Assembly: GCA_030679635.1 (NCBI GenBank)
Contig: JAUXSZ010000004.1
Coordinates: 1 to 19,729 of the forward strand
Length of the DNA: 19,729 bases
Source of the DNA: Sulfuricurvum sp.
GTDB lineage: Bacteria > Campylobacterota > Campylobacteria > Campylobacterales > Sulfurimonadaceae
Reading direction: 5' to 3'
A program made the position numbers and the translations under genes. The notes under the pieces were generated by a model. The model saw only the letters and a list, made by a program, of their open reading frames with translations, searched no databases and was not told the DNA's origin. Every line of letters begins with the position of its first letter. Positions within the stretch are counted from its first letter, which is position 1. Shown here one piece after another: positions 13,662 through 19,729 of the stretch.

Positions 13662-16207
13662 AGGGTTACTTTTTTCTCAATTTTCTTGAAGGTTTCGATG
13701 ACGTCACCCACTTTTACATCGGTGTATCCGTTGAGAACAACACCACAATCAAACCCTTTACCAACCTCTTTGACGTCGTCTTTGAAACGTCGGAGTGACG
13801 TTAAATCGCCCTCATGGATAACAACGCCTTCACGAATAACGCGAACCATGCCACCACGTACCAATTTACCATCAACAACAACACATCCCGCGATTGTTCC
13901 TGCCCCTTTTGGCATTGGGAACGTATCGCGCACTTCAGCTTGACCCGTATTTTCTTCACGGTACTGCGGTGCCATCATCCCTGTCAACATAAGCTTGACA
14001 TCGTCAATAAGCTCATAAATGATGGAATAGGTTTTAATATCAACACCCATTTGTTTTGCCATAGCTTTGACATTACCTGTTGGACGAACATTAAATCCAA
14101 GAAGGGCACAGTTTTCACTGTTATTGACCAAAGCAACGTCATTCTCGGTAATACCACCGACACCCGATGAAATAACCTCGACTTTGACCTCTTCATTACG
14201 CAATTCCGCAAGGGCAGATTTAATCGCTTCAAGTGAACCGTGCACGTCTGTTTTAAGGACGACTTTAAGGGCTTTAACACGACCCTCAACGACCAATGAG
14301 GTTAACTCATCAAACGTTGTTTTTGTACTGAGGGAAAGTTCACGGTGACGGTCATACTCATACCGTTTTTGAGCGTACTCTCTCGCATCTTTATCGCTTT
14401 CCATCGCCATCATTATTTCACCCGATGGCGGAACTTCATTGAGACCGACGACAACCGCTGTTTGGCTCGGTCCGATCTGTTGGATTTGTGCTTTTCGATC
14501 ATTAATAAGAGCACGTACCCGTCCATAGGAACCGCCACATACGATATTGTCACCGAGCTTGAGCGTACCGTTTTGAACGATAACCGTTGCCACCGGTCCA
14601 CGCCCTTTTTCAAGGGTACTTTCAACAACCACGGCTTTAGCCATAGCCGTCGGATCCGCTTTGAGTTCCATAATTTCAGATTGCAATAAAATGGCTTCTA
14701 GCAGTTCATCAAGACCCGTCATGGCTTTCGCAGATACACCGACAAACTCGACATCTCCACCCCATTCAATCGGGTTCAGACCAAGCTCTGCCATTTGTCC
14801 TTTGACCATATCGGGATTAGCACCCGGTTTGTCCATTTTGTTGATCGCAACGATAACCGGAACTTTCGAATCTTTAGCATGCTGCACCGCTTCTCGCGTT
14901 TGTGGCTTAACGCCATCATCTGCTGCAACAACAATGATAATAATATCGGTCAATTGCGCACCGCGTGCACGCATTGCGCTAAAGGCTTCGTGACCAGGAG
15001 TATCCAAGAAAGTAATCAACTTGCCCTTCTGCTCTACCGAATACGCACCGATATGTTGCGTAATTCCACCGGCTTCGCCATGTGCCACTTTTGCATTTCG
15101 AATCGCATCAAGGAGTGACGTTTTACCATGGTCAACGTGTCCCATGATCGTGATGACCGGAGGTCGCTCTTCCATGTGTGCAGAATCGATCATCGATTCA
15201 TCGTAGGCTTCTTCCAAGTTAAAGGCGTCTTTTGGATCGATGGTTGTAACTTCGACGCCAAATTCGCTTGCAAGAATTTCGATTTCATCTTTGCCCAAAA
15301 AGTCATTTTTGGTGACCATCATTCCAAGGTCGAAGAGAACTTTAATGACGTTTGAAATACTTTGACCCACTTTTTCAGCGAACTCATAAACACGGACATC
15401 CTCTGGAATTTCTACGTGAGTAATGACTTCATCTTCTTTTGCGTCTTTTGCATATTTTTTACGTGTTTCTCTCGAAACTTTACGAGGTTTACCTTTATTG
15501 GCACCCTGCTTTTTACCGGCATTACGTCCAGGAGGCTTTTTCTCTCTAGGCTTCTGTTCCTCTTCAGGAGGAACGTTTTGTCCTAAATCGTTCAAATCCA
15601 TCAAAACGATTTGATTTTCTTCGTAGTCCATCGATACATTTGACATATCACCGCCAAAAATGTCGAGACGAACCCCTTGCTCTTTTCTTTGCGTAGGAGA
15701 ACTGCTGTGCAGTTTTTTAGCTTTTTTGGCTTCGAGCTCGCGCTGTACTTCTGCACTGACTTTACCGTATTGAGAAATATTAATATTCTCGTATTTTGGT
15801 GCTGCAACAACTTCTTCTACAGGACGTGCTTTTTTGACGATTTTCAGACCGGATCGCTTTGGCACTTCAATCGCTACAGGAGCCTCGACAGCCGATTGCT
15901 CTTGAGGAGTCTCTGCCGCAGTTGGTTGATCTGACACGAGTACTTCGGCAACCATTGGTGCTTTTGTCTCTTCTTGGATTTCGACATGCGGAACAATAAC
16001 TTCTTCTTTTGGAGCTGTCTTCGACGCACTCGCTTCGATAGCTGCTCCGCTCATGATGTAGTTCATGATTTTTTCAGCCTCTTCCATTGATACTGTGCTT
16101 GAAGCTGTTTTAACATTCAACCCCATTGTTGTAGCTTTATCAACAACCTCTTTAGAATTGATACCAAGTTCCTTGGCAATTTCATGAACTCTTACTTTAT
16201 CCATCAT
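13658..16207 (-). CDS. infB: translation initiation factor IF-2
   Basis: IF-2 is the GTPase that brings initiator fMet-tRNA to the 30S subunit and promotes subunit joining. The 849-aa protein starts with an IF2_N domain (about 1-52, VRVHEIAKELGINSKEVV), a long low-complexity Ala/Glu/Lys/Pro linker (about 55-270), a second IF2_N-like domain (about 275-325), then the G domain with GHVDHGKT (356-363), DTPGH (402-406) and NKMD (456-459), and the C-terminal domains with VGGITENDV and the fMet-binding end. ATG 16207 is chosen: AAGGAG is ten bases upstream, and the next codon is also ATG. A TTG at 16216 is only one base from that site and is rejected. It overlaps ylxR by 11 bases. Confidence 0.97.
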   Translation of the reverse strand: MMDKVRVHEIAKELGINSKEVVDKATTMGLNVKTASSTVSMEEAEKIMNYIMSGAAIEASASKTAPKEEVIVPHVEIQEETKAPMVAEVLVSDQPTAAETPQEQSAVEAPVAIEVPKRSGLKIVKKARPVEEVVAAPKYENINISQYGKVSAEVQRELEAKKAKKLHSSSPTQRKEQGVRLDIFGGDMSNVSMDYEENQIVLMDLNDLGQNVPPEEEQKPREKKPPGRNAGKKQGANKGKPRKVSRETRKKYAKDAKEDEVITHVEIPEDVRVYEFAEKVGQSISNVIKVLFDLGMMVTKNDFLGKDEIEILASEFGVEVTTIDPKDAFNLEEAYDESMIDSAHMEERPPVITIMGHVDHGKTSLLDAIRNAKVAHGEAGGITQHIGAYSVEQKGKLITFLDTPGHEAFSAMRARGAQLTDIIIIVVAADDGVKPQTREAVQHAKDSKVPVIVAINKMDKPGANPDMVKGQMAELGLNPIEWGGDVEFVGVSAKAMTGLDELLEAILLQSEIMELKADPTAMAKAVVVESTLEKGRGPVATVIVQNGTLKLGDNIVCGGSYGRVRALINDRKAQIQQIGPSQTAVVVGLNEVPPSGEIMMAMESDKDAREYAQKRYEYDRHRELSLSTKTTFDELTSLVVEGRVKALKVVLKTDVHGSLEAIKSALAELRNEEVKVEVISSGVGGITENDVALVNNSENCALLGFNVRPTGNVKAMAKQMGVDIKTYSIIYELIDDVKLMLTGMMAPQYREENTGQAEVRDTFPMPKGAGTIAGCVVVDGKLVRGGMVRVIREGVVIHEGDLTSLRRFKDDVKEVGKGFDCGVVLNGYTDVKVGDVIETFKKIEKKVTL

Positions 16208-16451
16208 TAACGACAATCTCCTTTAACCGATTCATAAGCATCTCAAGCGCGTTGCTCTTGCACTGACGGGCGAGAAGCCCTGGAGTTTTTTTATGTTCAA
16301 GACACCCTGAACATAGATAAAAACTTCGCCCCATCCCTTGATAGGGTTCTAAAATTCCCTTACAACATTGAAGTCGAATAAGGGAAGATTGTGCGAAGCG
16401 TTCGCGACATACCACACACATACGTATGGGTTGATTTACAATTTGCGCCAT
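16197..16451 (-). CDS. ylxR: YlxR/DUF448 family RNA-binding protein
   Basis: YlxR proteins are small, presumed RNA-binding proteins found beside infB in many bacteria; their biochemical role is not settled. The 84-aa product has RMCVVCRERF (10-19), LIRLQCC (24-30) and GRSFYLCSGC (41-50), matching the family pattern of paired CxxC and a basic groove. Cys12/Cys15 and Cys47/Cys50 could bind a metal, which is inference. I use ATG 16451; a TTG at 16460 would add three residues. A modest GGA lies six bases before the ATG. The gene begins 21 bases after the thrB stop and its end overlaps infB by 11 bases. Confidence 0.88.
   Translation of the reverse strand: MAQIVNQPIRMCVVCRERFAQSSLIRLQCCKGILEPYQGMGRSFYLCSGCLEHKKTPGLLARQCKSNALEMLMNRLKEIVVNDG
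16218..16223 (-). promoter_or_regulatory. ribosome binding site for infB
   Basis: AAGGAG on the minus strand lies ten bases before ATG 16207 and 13 before ATG 16204, but only one base before the TTG at 16216. This spacing selects the ATG at 16207 and excludes the TTG. Confidence 0.65.
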
Positions 16452-16472
16452 TATATCCAATACTTTCTTTAG

Positions 16473-17354
16473 TTAGCGTTCAATAACCAGTCCATCGTTA
16501 TCAAAACTCAGAACCTTCACCTCAAAATCGGGAAACGCCTCTTTAAATTTCTCCGCCATCCCCGGCGCATCCTCATCGTAAACCATATTGAAGAAGGTCG
16601 ATCCGCTCCCAGAGAGGGTGCTCATCAATGCCCCGTTATCGTATGCCATTTTCTGTACATCGAAAAGTTCGGGAAGCATTTTCATCCGTACTCTTTGGTG
16701 AAAACGGTCCTGTGTCGCGAGACGCAACATTTCCCAATCCTCGTTAAAAAATGCTCCGACCGTCACCGCTGTGTGTGAGAGATTGAAAACGGCATTCTCT
16801 TTACTGTAGGATCTTGGAAGCGTGGTGCGCGATTTGGCCGTTGAAATCGGTTTATTCGGAATGACGACTACCGCTCTCAAATAATCGGGCATATGTTTCT
16901 GCTGTGAAAAAACTTTTTGTTTTTCTACCATTGCACAATTGAATCCTCCCATAACGGCAGGGGTGATATTGTCCGGATGCGATTCGTAGATCAAGGCGTG
17001 ATTTAGAATACGGCGCTTCGATACTTTTACCCCTGCTGCTTCATGAGCGCAACTGATTGCACTCACGATAACGGCCGACGAACTCCCAAGACCGCGCGAC
17101 ATCGGAATTTGATTGTAAAACGTGAATTTAAAATTCTGTCTCTTTTGCGTCAATCGGCGATAATGTTCGTTGAAAATACTCACAAAGAGATTATTTCCTT
17201 TGAGACGGGGATTATTCTCCCCCTCCCCTTTGATGGCTACCGTAAAAAAACGAGACGGAATCAGCTCGACACGATTGCGCAAATCGACGGCCAATCCCAA
17301 TGAATCAAATCCAGGTCCTAGATTGGCACTGGTTGCGGGTACACTTATAAACAC
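16473..17354 (-). CDS. thrB: homoserine kinase
   Basis: ThrB phosphorylates homoserine with ATP, leading to threonine. It belongs to the GHMP kinase superfamily. The 293-aa protein has motif 1 PATSANLGPGFDSLGLA (6-22), the phosphate-binding loop PMSRGLGSSSA (84-94), ESHPDNITPA (124-133) and motif 3 LSGSGSTFF (247-255), so all the catalytic elements are present. The start is GTG (GTG TTT ATA AGT), with AGGA six bases upstream and the tsaB stop nine bases before it; it is the only sensible start, as GHMP motif 1 begins at residue 6. thrC is not in this window. The gene is part of the lpxC-infB operon, with no obvious functional tie to its neighbours. Confidence 0.95.
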   Translation of the reverse strand: MFISVPATSANLGPGFDSLGLAVDLRNRVELIPSRFFTVAIKGEGENNPRLKGNNLFVSIFNEHYRRLTQKRQNFKFTFYNQIPMSRGLGSSSAVIVSAISCAHEAAGVKVSKRRILNHALIYESHPDNITPAVMGGFNCAMVEKQKVFSQQKHMPDYLRAVVVIPNKPISTAKSRTTLPRSYSKENAVFNLSHTAVTVGAFFNEDWEMLRLATQDRFHQRVRMKMLPELFDVQKMAYDNGALMSTLSGSGSTFFNMVYDEDAPGMAEKFKEAFPDFEVKVLSFDNDGLVIER

Positions 17355-17363
17355 ACTATTTCC

Positions 17364-17819
17364 TTATCCAACCGCTTCAATTCCATAATATGGGGCACTG
17401 TCAGTATTAAAATTCTTTACATCTATCGTTTGCGGAAGCTCAAACCCTTTAAGGGTCGGATTTTCTAATGGTTCCATAGTAATCGTATTGCTATTTTTAA
17501 CAAAATAGAGCTTTCCAACTGCTTTTATCGGGTGATTTGCATTAAAAAAGAACCCATCCACAGCCAATAACGGGATATTGCGGACAATACAGAGAGTTTT
17601 CAAAAAAAGATAGGCAACTTTAATCCCCATAAAACTGCCAGGTCCATTGGCATAAATCAGATGGTTAAAGCGGTATTTCTTCAATAAATCATCAAAAATC
17701 AACGCCAATACATCGGAACCCAATCCATCGCTATGAATGGATTCGGTCAGCCTCCCATTCTCGTCGTAGACTCCCACATGTACGGGACTTCCTAACGCGA
17801 TGACAATCGCATCATGCAT
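17364..17819 (-). CDS. tsaB: tRNA t6A biosynthesis protein TsaB (short form)
   Basis: TsaB is the TsaD-paralogous partner that supports N6-threonylcarbamoyladenosine formation at A37 of ANN-decoding tRNAs. The 151-aa protein keeps the hallmark ANGPGSFMGIKVAYLFLKTL (family: GPGSFTGLR) and an N-terminal ASKHA-type strand (AIVIALGSPVHVGVYDENG). It is much shorter than the 230-aa E. coli protein; the C-terminal half is reduced, as I recall for Campylobacterota. I place the start at ATG 17819 (MHDAIVIALGS), which overlaps the lpxC stop by eight bases. An upstream ATG at 17870 would add 17 polar residues inside lpxC and is unlikely. Next gene is thrB, nine bases away. Confidence 0.87.
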   Translation of the reverse strand: MHDAIVIALGSPVHVGVYDENGRLTESIHSDGLGSDVLALIFDDLLKKYRFNHLIYANGPGSFMGIKVAYLFLKTLCIVRNIPLLAVDGFFFNANHPIKAVGKLYFVKNSNTITMEPLENPTLKGFELPQTIDVKNFNTDSAPYYGIEAVG

Positions 17820-18699
17820 ACGCTTTGACCAGCTCTTTGGATTCTGCTGTGATGAGTTCCACGATCTCATAATTTGCGGGATCTTTTAAGAGTTCGAGGG
17901 TTAATTTGTGGTTTAGATCATGACTGCCGGCAAATGCCTCATAATTGCCGATAAAATTCATTCCGATAAGCGACATGTCTCCGATCGCATCGAGAATTTT
18001 ATGGCGCACAAATTCGTCCGTAAACCGAAGCCCTTCAGGATTGAGAACTTTTTTGTCGTCCAGAACAACGGCATTTTCGAGACTCCCTCCCAAAGCAAGC
18101 CCCTTCGAACGAAGGTACTGCACCTCATGGACAAACCCAAATGTGCGGGCTCTGGCAATCTCTTTTTTGTAATTTTCTTTGGTAAATTTCAATACATAAC
18201 TTTGCTGATCGATAACCGGATGGGCAAATTTAATCGTAAAGTCGTAACTGAGATCATCGGAGGGGGAAAGTTTTACGTACTTGTCTCCCTCTTTGACTTC
18301 TACTTCTTTTTTAATCCGCATTATTTTTTTAGGACTTTCAAGTTCTAAAACCCCTGCTTCGTCCAACAGCATGCAAAAGCTCATGGAAGAACCGTCCATA
18401 ACGGGAACTTCATCCGCATCGACAACAACTCGTAAATTATCAATTCCATACGCATAAATAGCGGACAGCATATGCTCGATTGTCGAAATAGAGACACCGT
18501 CCTTGCCGATAACGGTTGCCATTTTTGTATCGACAACGCTCTGGGGGGTCAAAGGAATAGAAACTCCGGCATCACTTCTAAAAAAGACAATACCGCTATT
18601 GCTCTCTAAGGGTTCAAGCCGTAAATGTACCGGCACCCCTTTATGCAGTCCAATACCCACCAGCTCAACACTTTTGGCGATTGTTGTTTGTCTTGTCAT
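17812..18699 (-). CDS. lpxC: UDP-3-O-acyl-N-acetylglucosamine deacetylase LpxC
   Basis: LpxC is the zinc deacetylase that commits UDP-acyl-GlcNAc to lipid A synthesis at the cytoplasmic face. The 295-aa protein aligns by eye with E. coli LpxC: general base Glu75 and zinc ligand His76 in IEHMLSA, zinc ligands His233 and Asp237 in RHKILDAIGD, and catalytic His260 in GSHDLNHKL. VDADEVPVMDGSS (93-105) and the N-terminal GIGLHKG (15-21) are further signatures. All catalytic residues are present. The ATG has AAGGAA about six bases upstream. A promoter candidate lies 32 bases upstream (separate entry), so it may head the transcript through infB. Confidence 0.97.
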   Translation of the reverse strand: MTRQTTIAKSVELVGIGLHKGVPVHLRLEPLESNSGIVFFRSDAGVSIPLTPQSVVDTKMATVIGKDGVSISTIEHMLSAIYAYGIDNLRVVVDADEVPVMDGSSMSFCMLLDEAGVLELESPKKIMRIKKEVEVKEGDKYVKLSPSDDLSYDFTIKFAHPVIDQQSYVLKFTKENYKKEIARARTFGFVHEVQYLRSKGLALGGSLENAVVLDDKKVLNPEGLRFTDEFVRHKILDAIGDMSLIGMNFIGNYEAFAGSHDLNHKLTLELLKDPANYEIVELITAESKELVKAYA

Positions 18700-18730
18700 C
18701 GTATTTCCTTAAACTGGGACATTCACTGTG

Positions 18731-18759
18731 ATTATAACCACATTCTTACTGCTGGTCGA
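18731..18759 (-). promoter_or_regulatory. candidate sigma-70 promoter for lpxC-tsaB-thrB-ylxR-infB and downstream
   Basis: On the minus strand a perfect TATAAT (18731-18736) is preceded by a 17-base spacer and TCGACC (18754-18759), which matches the TTGACA consensus at four of six positions. It straddles the stop codon of the M23 gene and leaves a 31-base leader before the lpxC ATG. This is the only gap of over 25 bases in the operon, so an internal promoter is likely here. Confidence 0.6.
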
Positions 18760-19729
18760 TGAACACTTTAGCCGAATCAATAACATTGGTTATATTATCA
18801 GCAATCCATTTACTGTCCATCCACTCTTCCGGACGAACTTCTATCCCTTGTACCAAAACACCGAAATGGAGATGATCGCCCATCGCATAGCCACTCATAC
18901 CCGTTTTTGCAATCTCTTGATCCGAAACAACACGATCCCGCTCTTGGACATGAAGCTCTGAACAGTGACCGTAAAGGGTGTAAAGACCGAAACCGTGATC
19001 GATAATTGGAAGATTCCCGTAAATACCGTTTGATTTAGCAAAAATAACATTACCACCGTTGGAACTTTTAACTGCTCCCATCTGAACGCTCGCCAGATCC
19101 AGTCCCATATGATACGCTTGACTAACGTTCTCTTGCCCTTTATAGCTGTAGATACGGTGATCCCCGAAATCGGCTACTTTTTGACCGTTTACCAACGGAT
19201 AAAAAGGGACGGGTCTGAAATCACTGATCATGGCACTCGATACTTTGGAGGTAACTTGGTGGATAATTTTTTCGTTATCTGCACGCACTTTTTCGTTAAT
19301 GATACGAAATTGTTCGAGCCTGTCATCCACTCCGATCGTCTGCTGGTACACGTTGGCCAATTCGGCTATTTTGCCATCCAAAAATGCGTCACTGAGCTCA
19401 ATATTGGATACTTTGTAGGCATGATCTTTTAATCGCAAAGGGACAGTACTTTTCGTTTCATTGCCCGCTTTATCACGCGCTACGACCGTTGCGCTGAAAC
19501 TCTCAGCCTGAACAGGCCATGCCAACAACGAAGCATAATATCCTGCCTTATAAAAAGGCTGTGCCATGAATGTTTTGCCGTAATTGGTATGAATTTTCAA
19601 GCTCTCCATGTGGGGATCGTTCGCTTTGAAAATAACGATAGCCGATCCCCCTTTCTGGATCTTATACGAGCTGGTTATAACCGAAAGAACGGGGCGGCGC
19701 TGATCGATAACCAGAGGAATCTCCTGCTT
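18746..19729 (-). CDS. M23-family (LytM-type) peptidoglycan metallopeptidase (5' end outside window)
   Basis: This is a zinc endopeptidase of the lysostaphin/LytM type that trims cell-wall peptides; in Campylobacterota such enzymes shape the cell. The visible 327 residues are the C-terminal part: a beta-rich segment with Ig-like character (ARDKAGNETKSTVPLRL), a helical stretch, then the catalytic domain. Zinc ligands are all seen: the HxxxD motif in AYHMGLDLAS (His near 19110) and the HxH motif in GDHLHFGVL (near 18870), with DHGFGLYTLYGHCSEL between them. The reading frame is open to the window edge, so the N-terminus with any signal peptide is missing; an internal Met at 19609 is not the start. 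I recall an M23 gene next to lpxC in Campylobacter. Its closest named family member cannot be settled from this fragment. Confidence 0.92.
   Translation of the reverse strand, partial: KQEIPLVIDQRRPVLSVITSSYKIQKGGSAIVIFKANDPHMESLKIHTNYGKTFMAQPFYKAGYYASLLAWPVQAESFSATVVARDKAGNETKSTVPLRLKDHAYKVSNIELSDAFLDGKIAELANVYQQTIGVDDRLEQFRIINEKVRADNEKIIHQVTSKVSSAMISDFRPVPFYPLVNGQKVADFGDHRIYSYKGQENVSQAYHMGLDLASVQMGAVKSSNGGNVIFAKSNGIYGNLPIIDHGFGLYTLYGHCSELHVQERDRVVSDQEIAKTGMSGYAMGDHLHFGVLVQGIEVRPEEWMDSKWIADNITNVIDSAKVFIDQQ

Noticed and set aside
17820..17870. Longer tsaB starting at ATG 17870.
   Set aside because: It would lie 59 bases inside lpxC and add a polar stretch ahead of the expected first strand.
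1..19729. Mobile element, prophage, CRISPR, defence or secondary-metabolite system, tRNA or rRNA.
   Set aside because: No transposase, integrase, direct-repeat array, tRNA-like cloverleaf or rRNA sequence was recognised; essentially every base is covered by conserved core genes.

Overview
The window is a gene-dense stretch of a Campylobacterota (former Epsilonproteobacteria) chromosome. Evidence is the flagellar gene order fliY-fliM-fliA-small membrane gene-flhG-flhF followed by folK and aroQ, a futalosine-type menaquinone deaminase, and an lpxC-tsaB-thrB-ylxR-infB-rbfA-rimP run. I recall this order from Campylobacter and Helicobacter genomes. The moderate GC content and the protein style fit a free-living Sulfuricurvum- or Sulfurimonas-like organism better than a host-adapted Campylobacter. 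That genus guess is inference.

Layout. (1) Positions 1-7651 hold a minus-strand operon read from right to left: aroQ, folK, flhF, flhG, a small two-helix membrane protein, fliA, fliM, fliY, a LOG-family nucleotide phosphoribohydrolase, and mnmA (cut by the window edge). Nearly all junctions overlap or are a few bases apart. A perfect TATAAT lies 34 bases upstream of aroQ. (2) Positions 7652-7810 are the only sizeable gene-free gap (159 bp). It holds candidate divergent promoters and a short minus-strand open frame that looks like a gene 3' end. (3) Positions 7811-9900 hold a plus-strand pair, an aminofutalosine deaminase-family hydrolase (TTG start) and the membrane protease sppA. (4) Positions 9887-19729 hold a second minus-strand operon: an M23 peptidase (cut by the window edge), lpxC, tsaB, thrB, ylxR, infB, rbfA, rimP, ribD, ubiE, xseA. 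A good promoter sits just before lpxC. sppA and xseA converge and overlap by 14 bp.

How the genes fit together. The first operon joins flagellar placement and number control (FlhF/FlhG), the late flagellar sigma factor (FliA) and the motor switch proteins (FliM/FliY) to folate, shikimate and tRNA-thiolation genes. The second is a housekeeping operon for envelope, translation initiation, tRNA t6A, threonine, riboflavin, menaquinone methylation and exonuclease VII. The hydrolase (if it is the aminofutalosine deaminase) and UbiE act at different steps of menaquinone synthesis.

There is no sign of a mobile element, phage, CRISPR array, defence system, tRNA or rRNA. I did not find an undescribed multi-gene system; this is a conserved core-genome region. 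The most useful leads are modest: the orphan reading frame in the 159-bp gap, the uncharacterised small membrane protein between flhG and fliA, an insertion in the RibD deaminase domain, and an altered CheC-like motif in FliY. Several translation starts were moved to internal ATGs on the basis of ribosome binding sites and overlaps; each entry says so.
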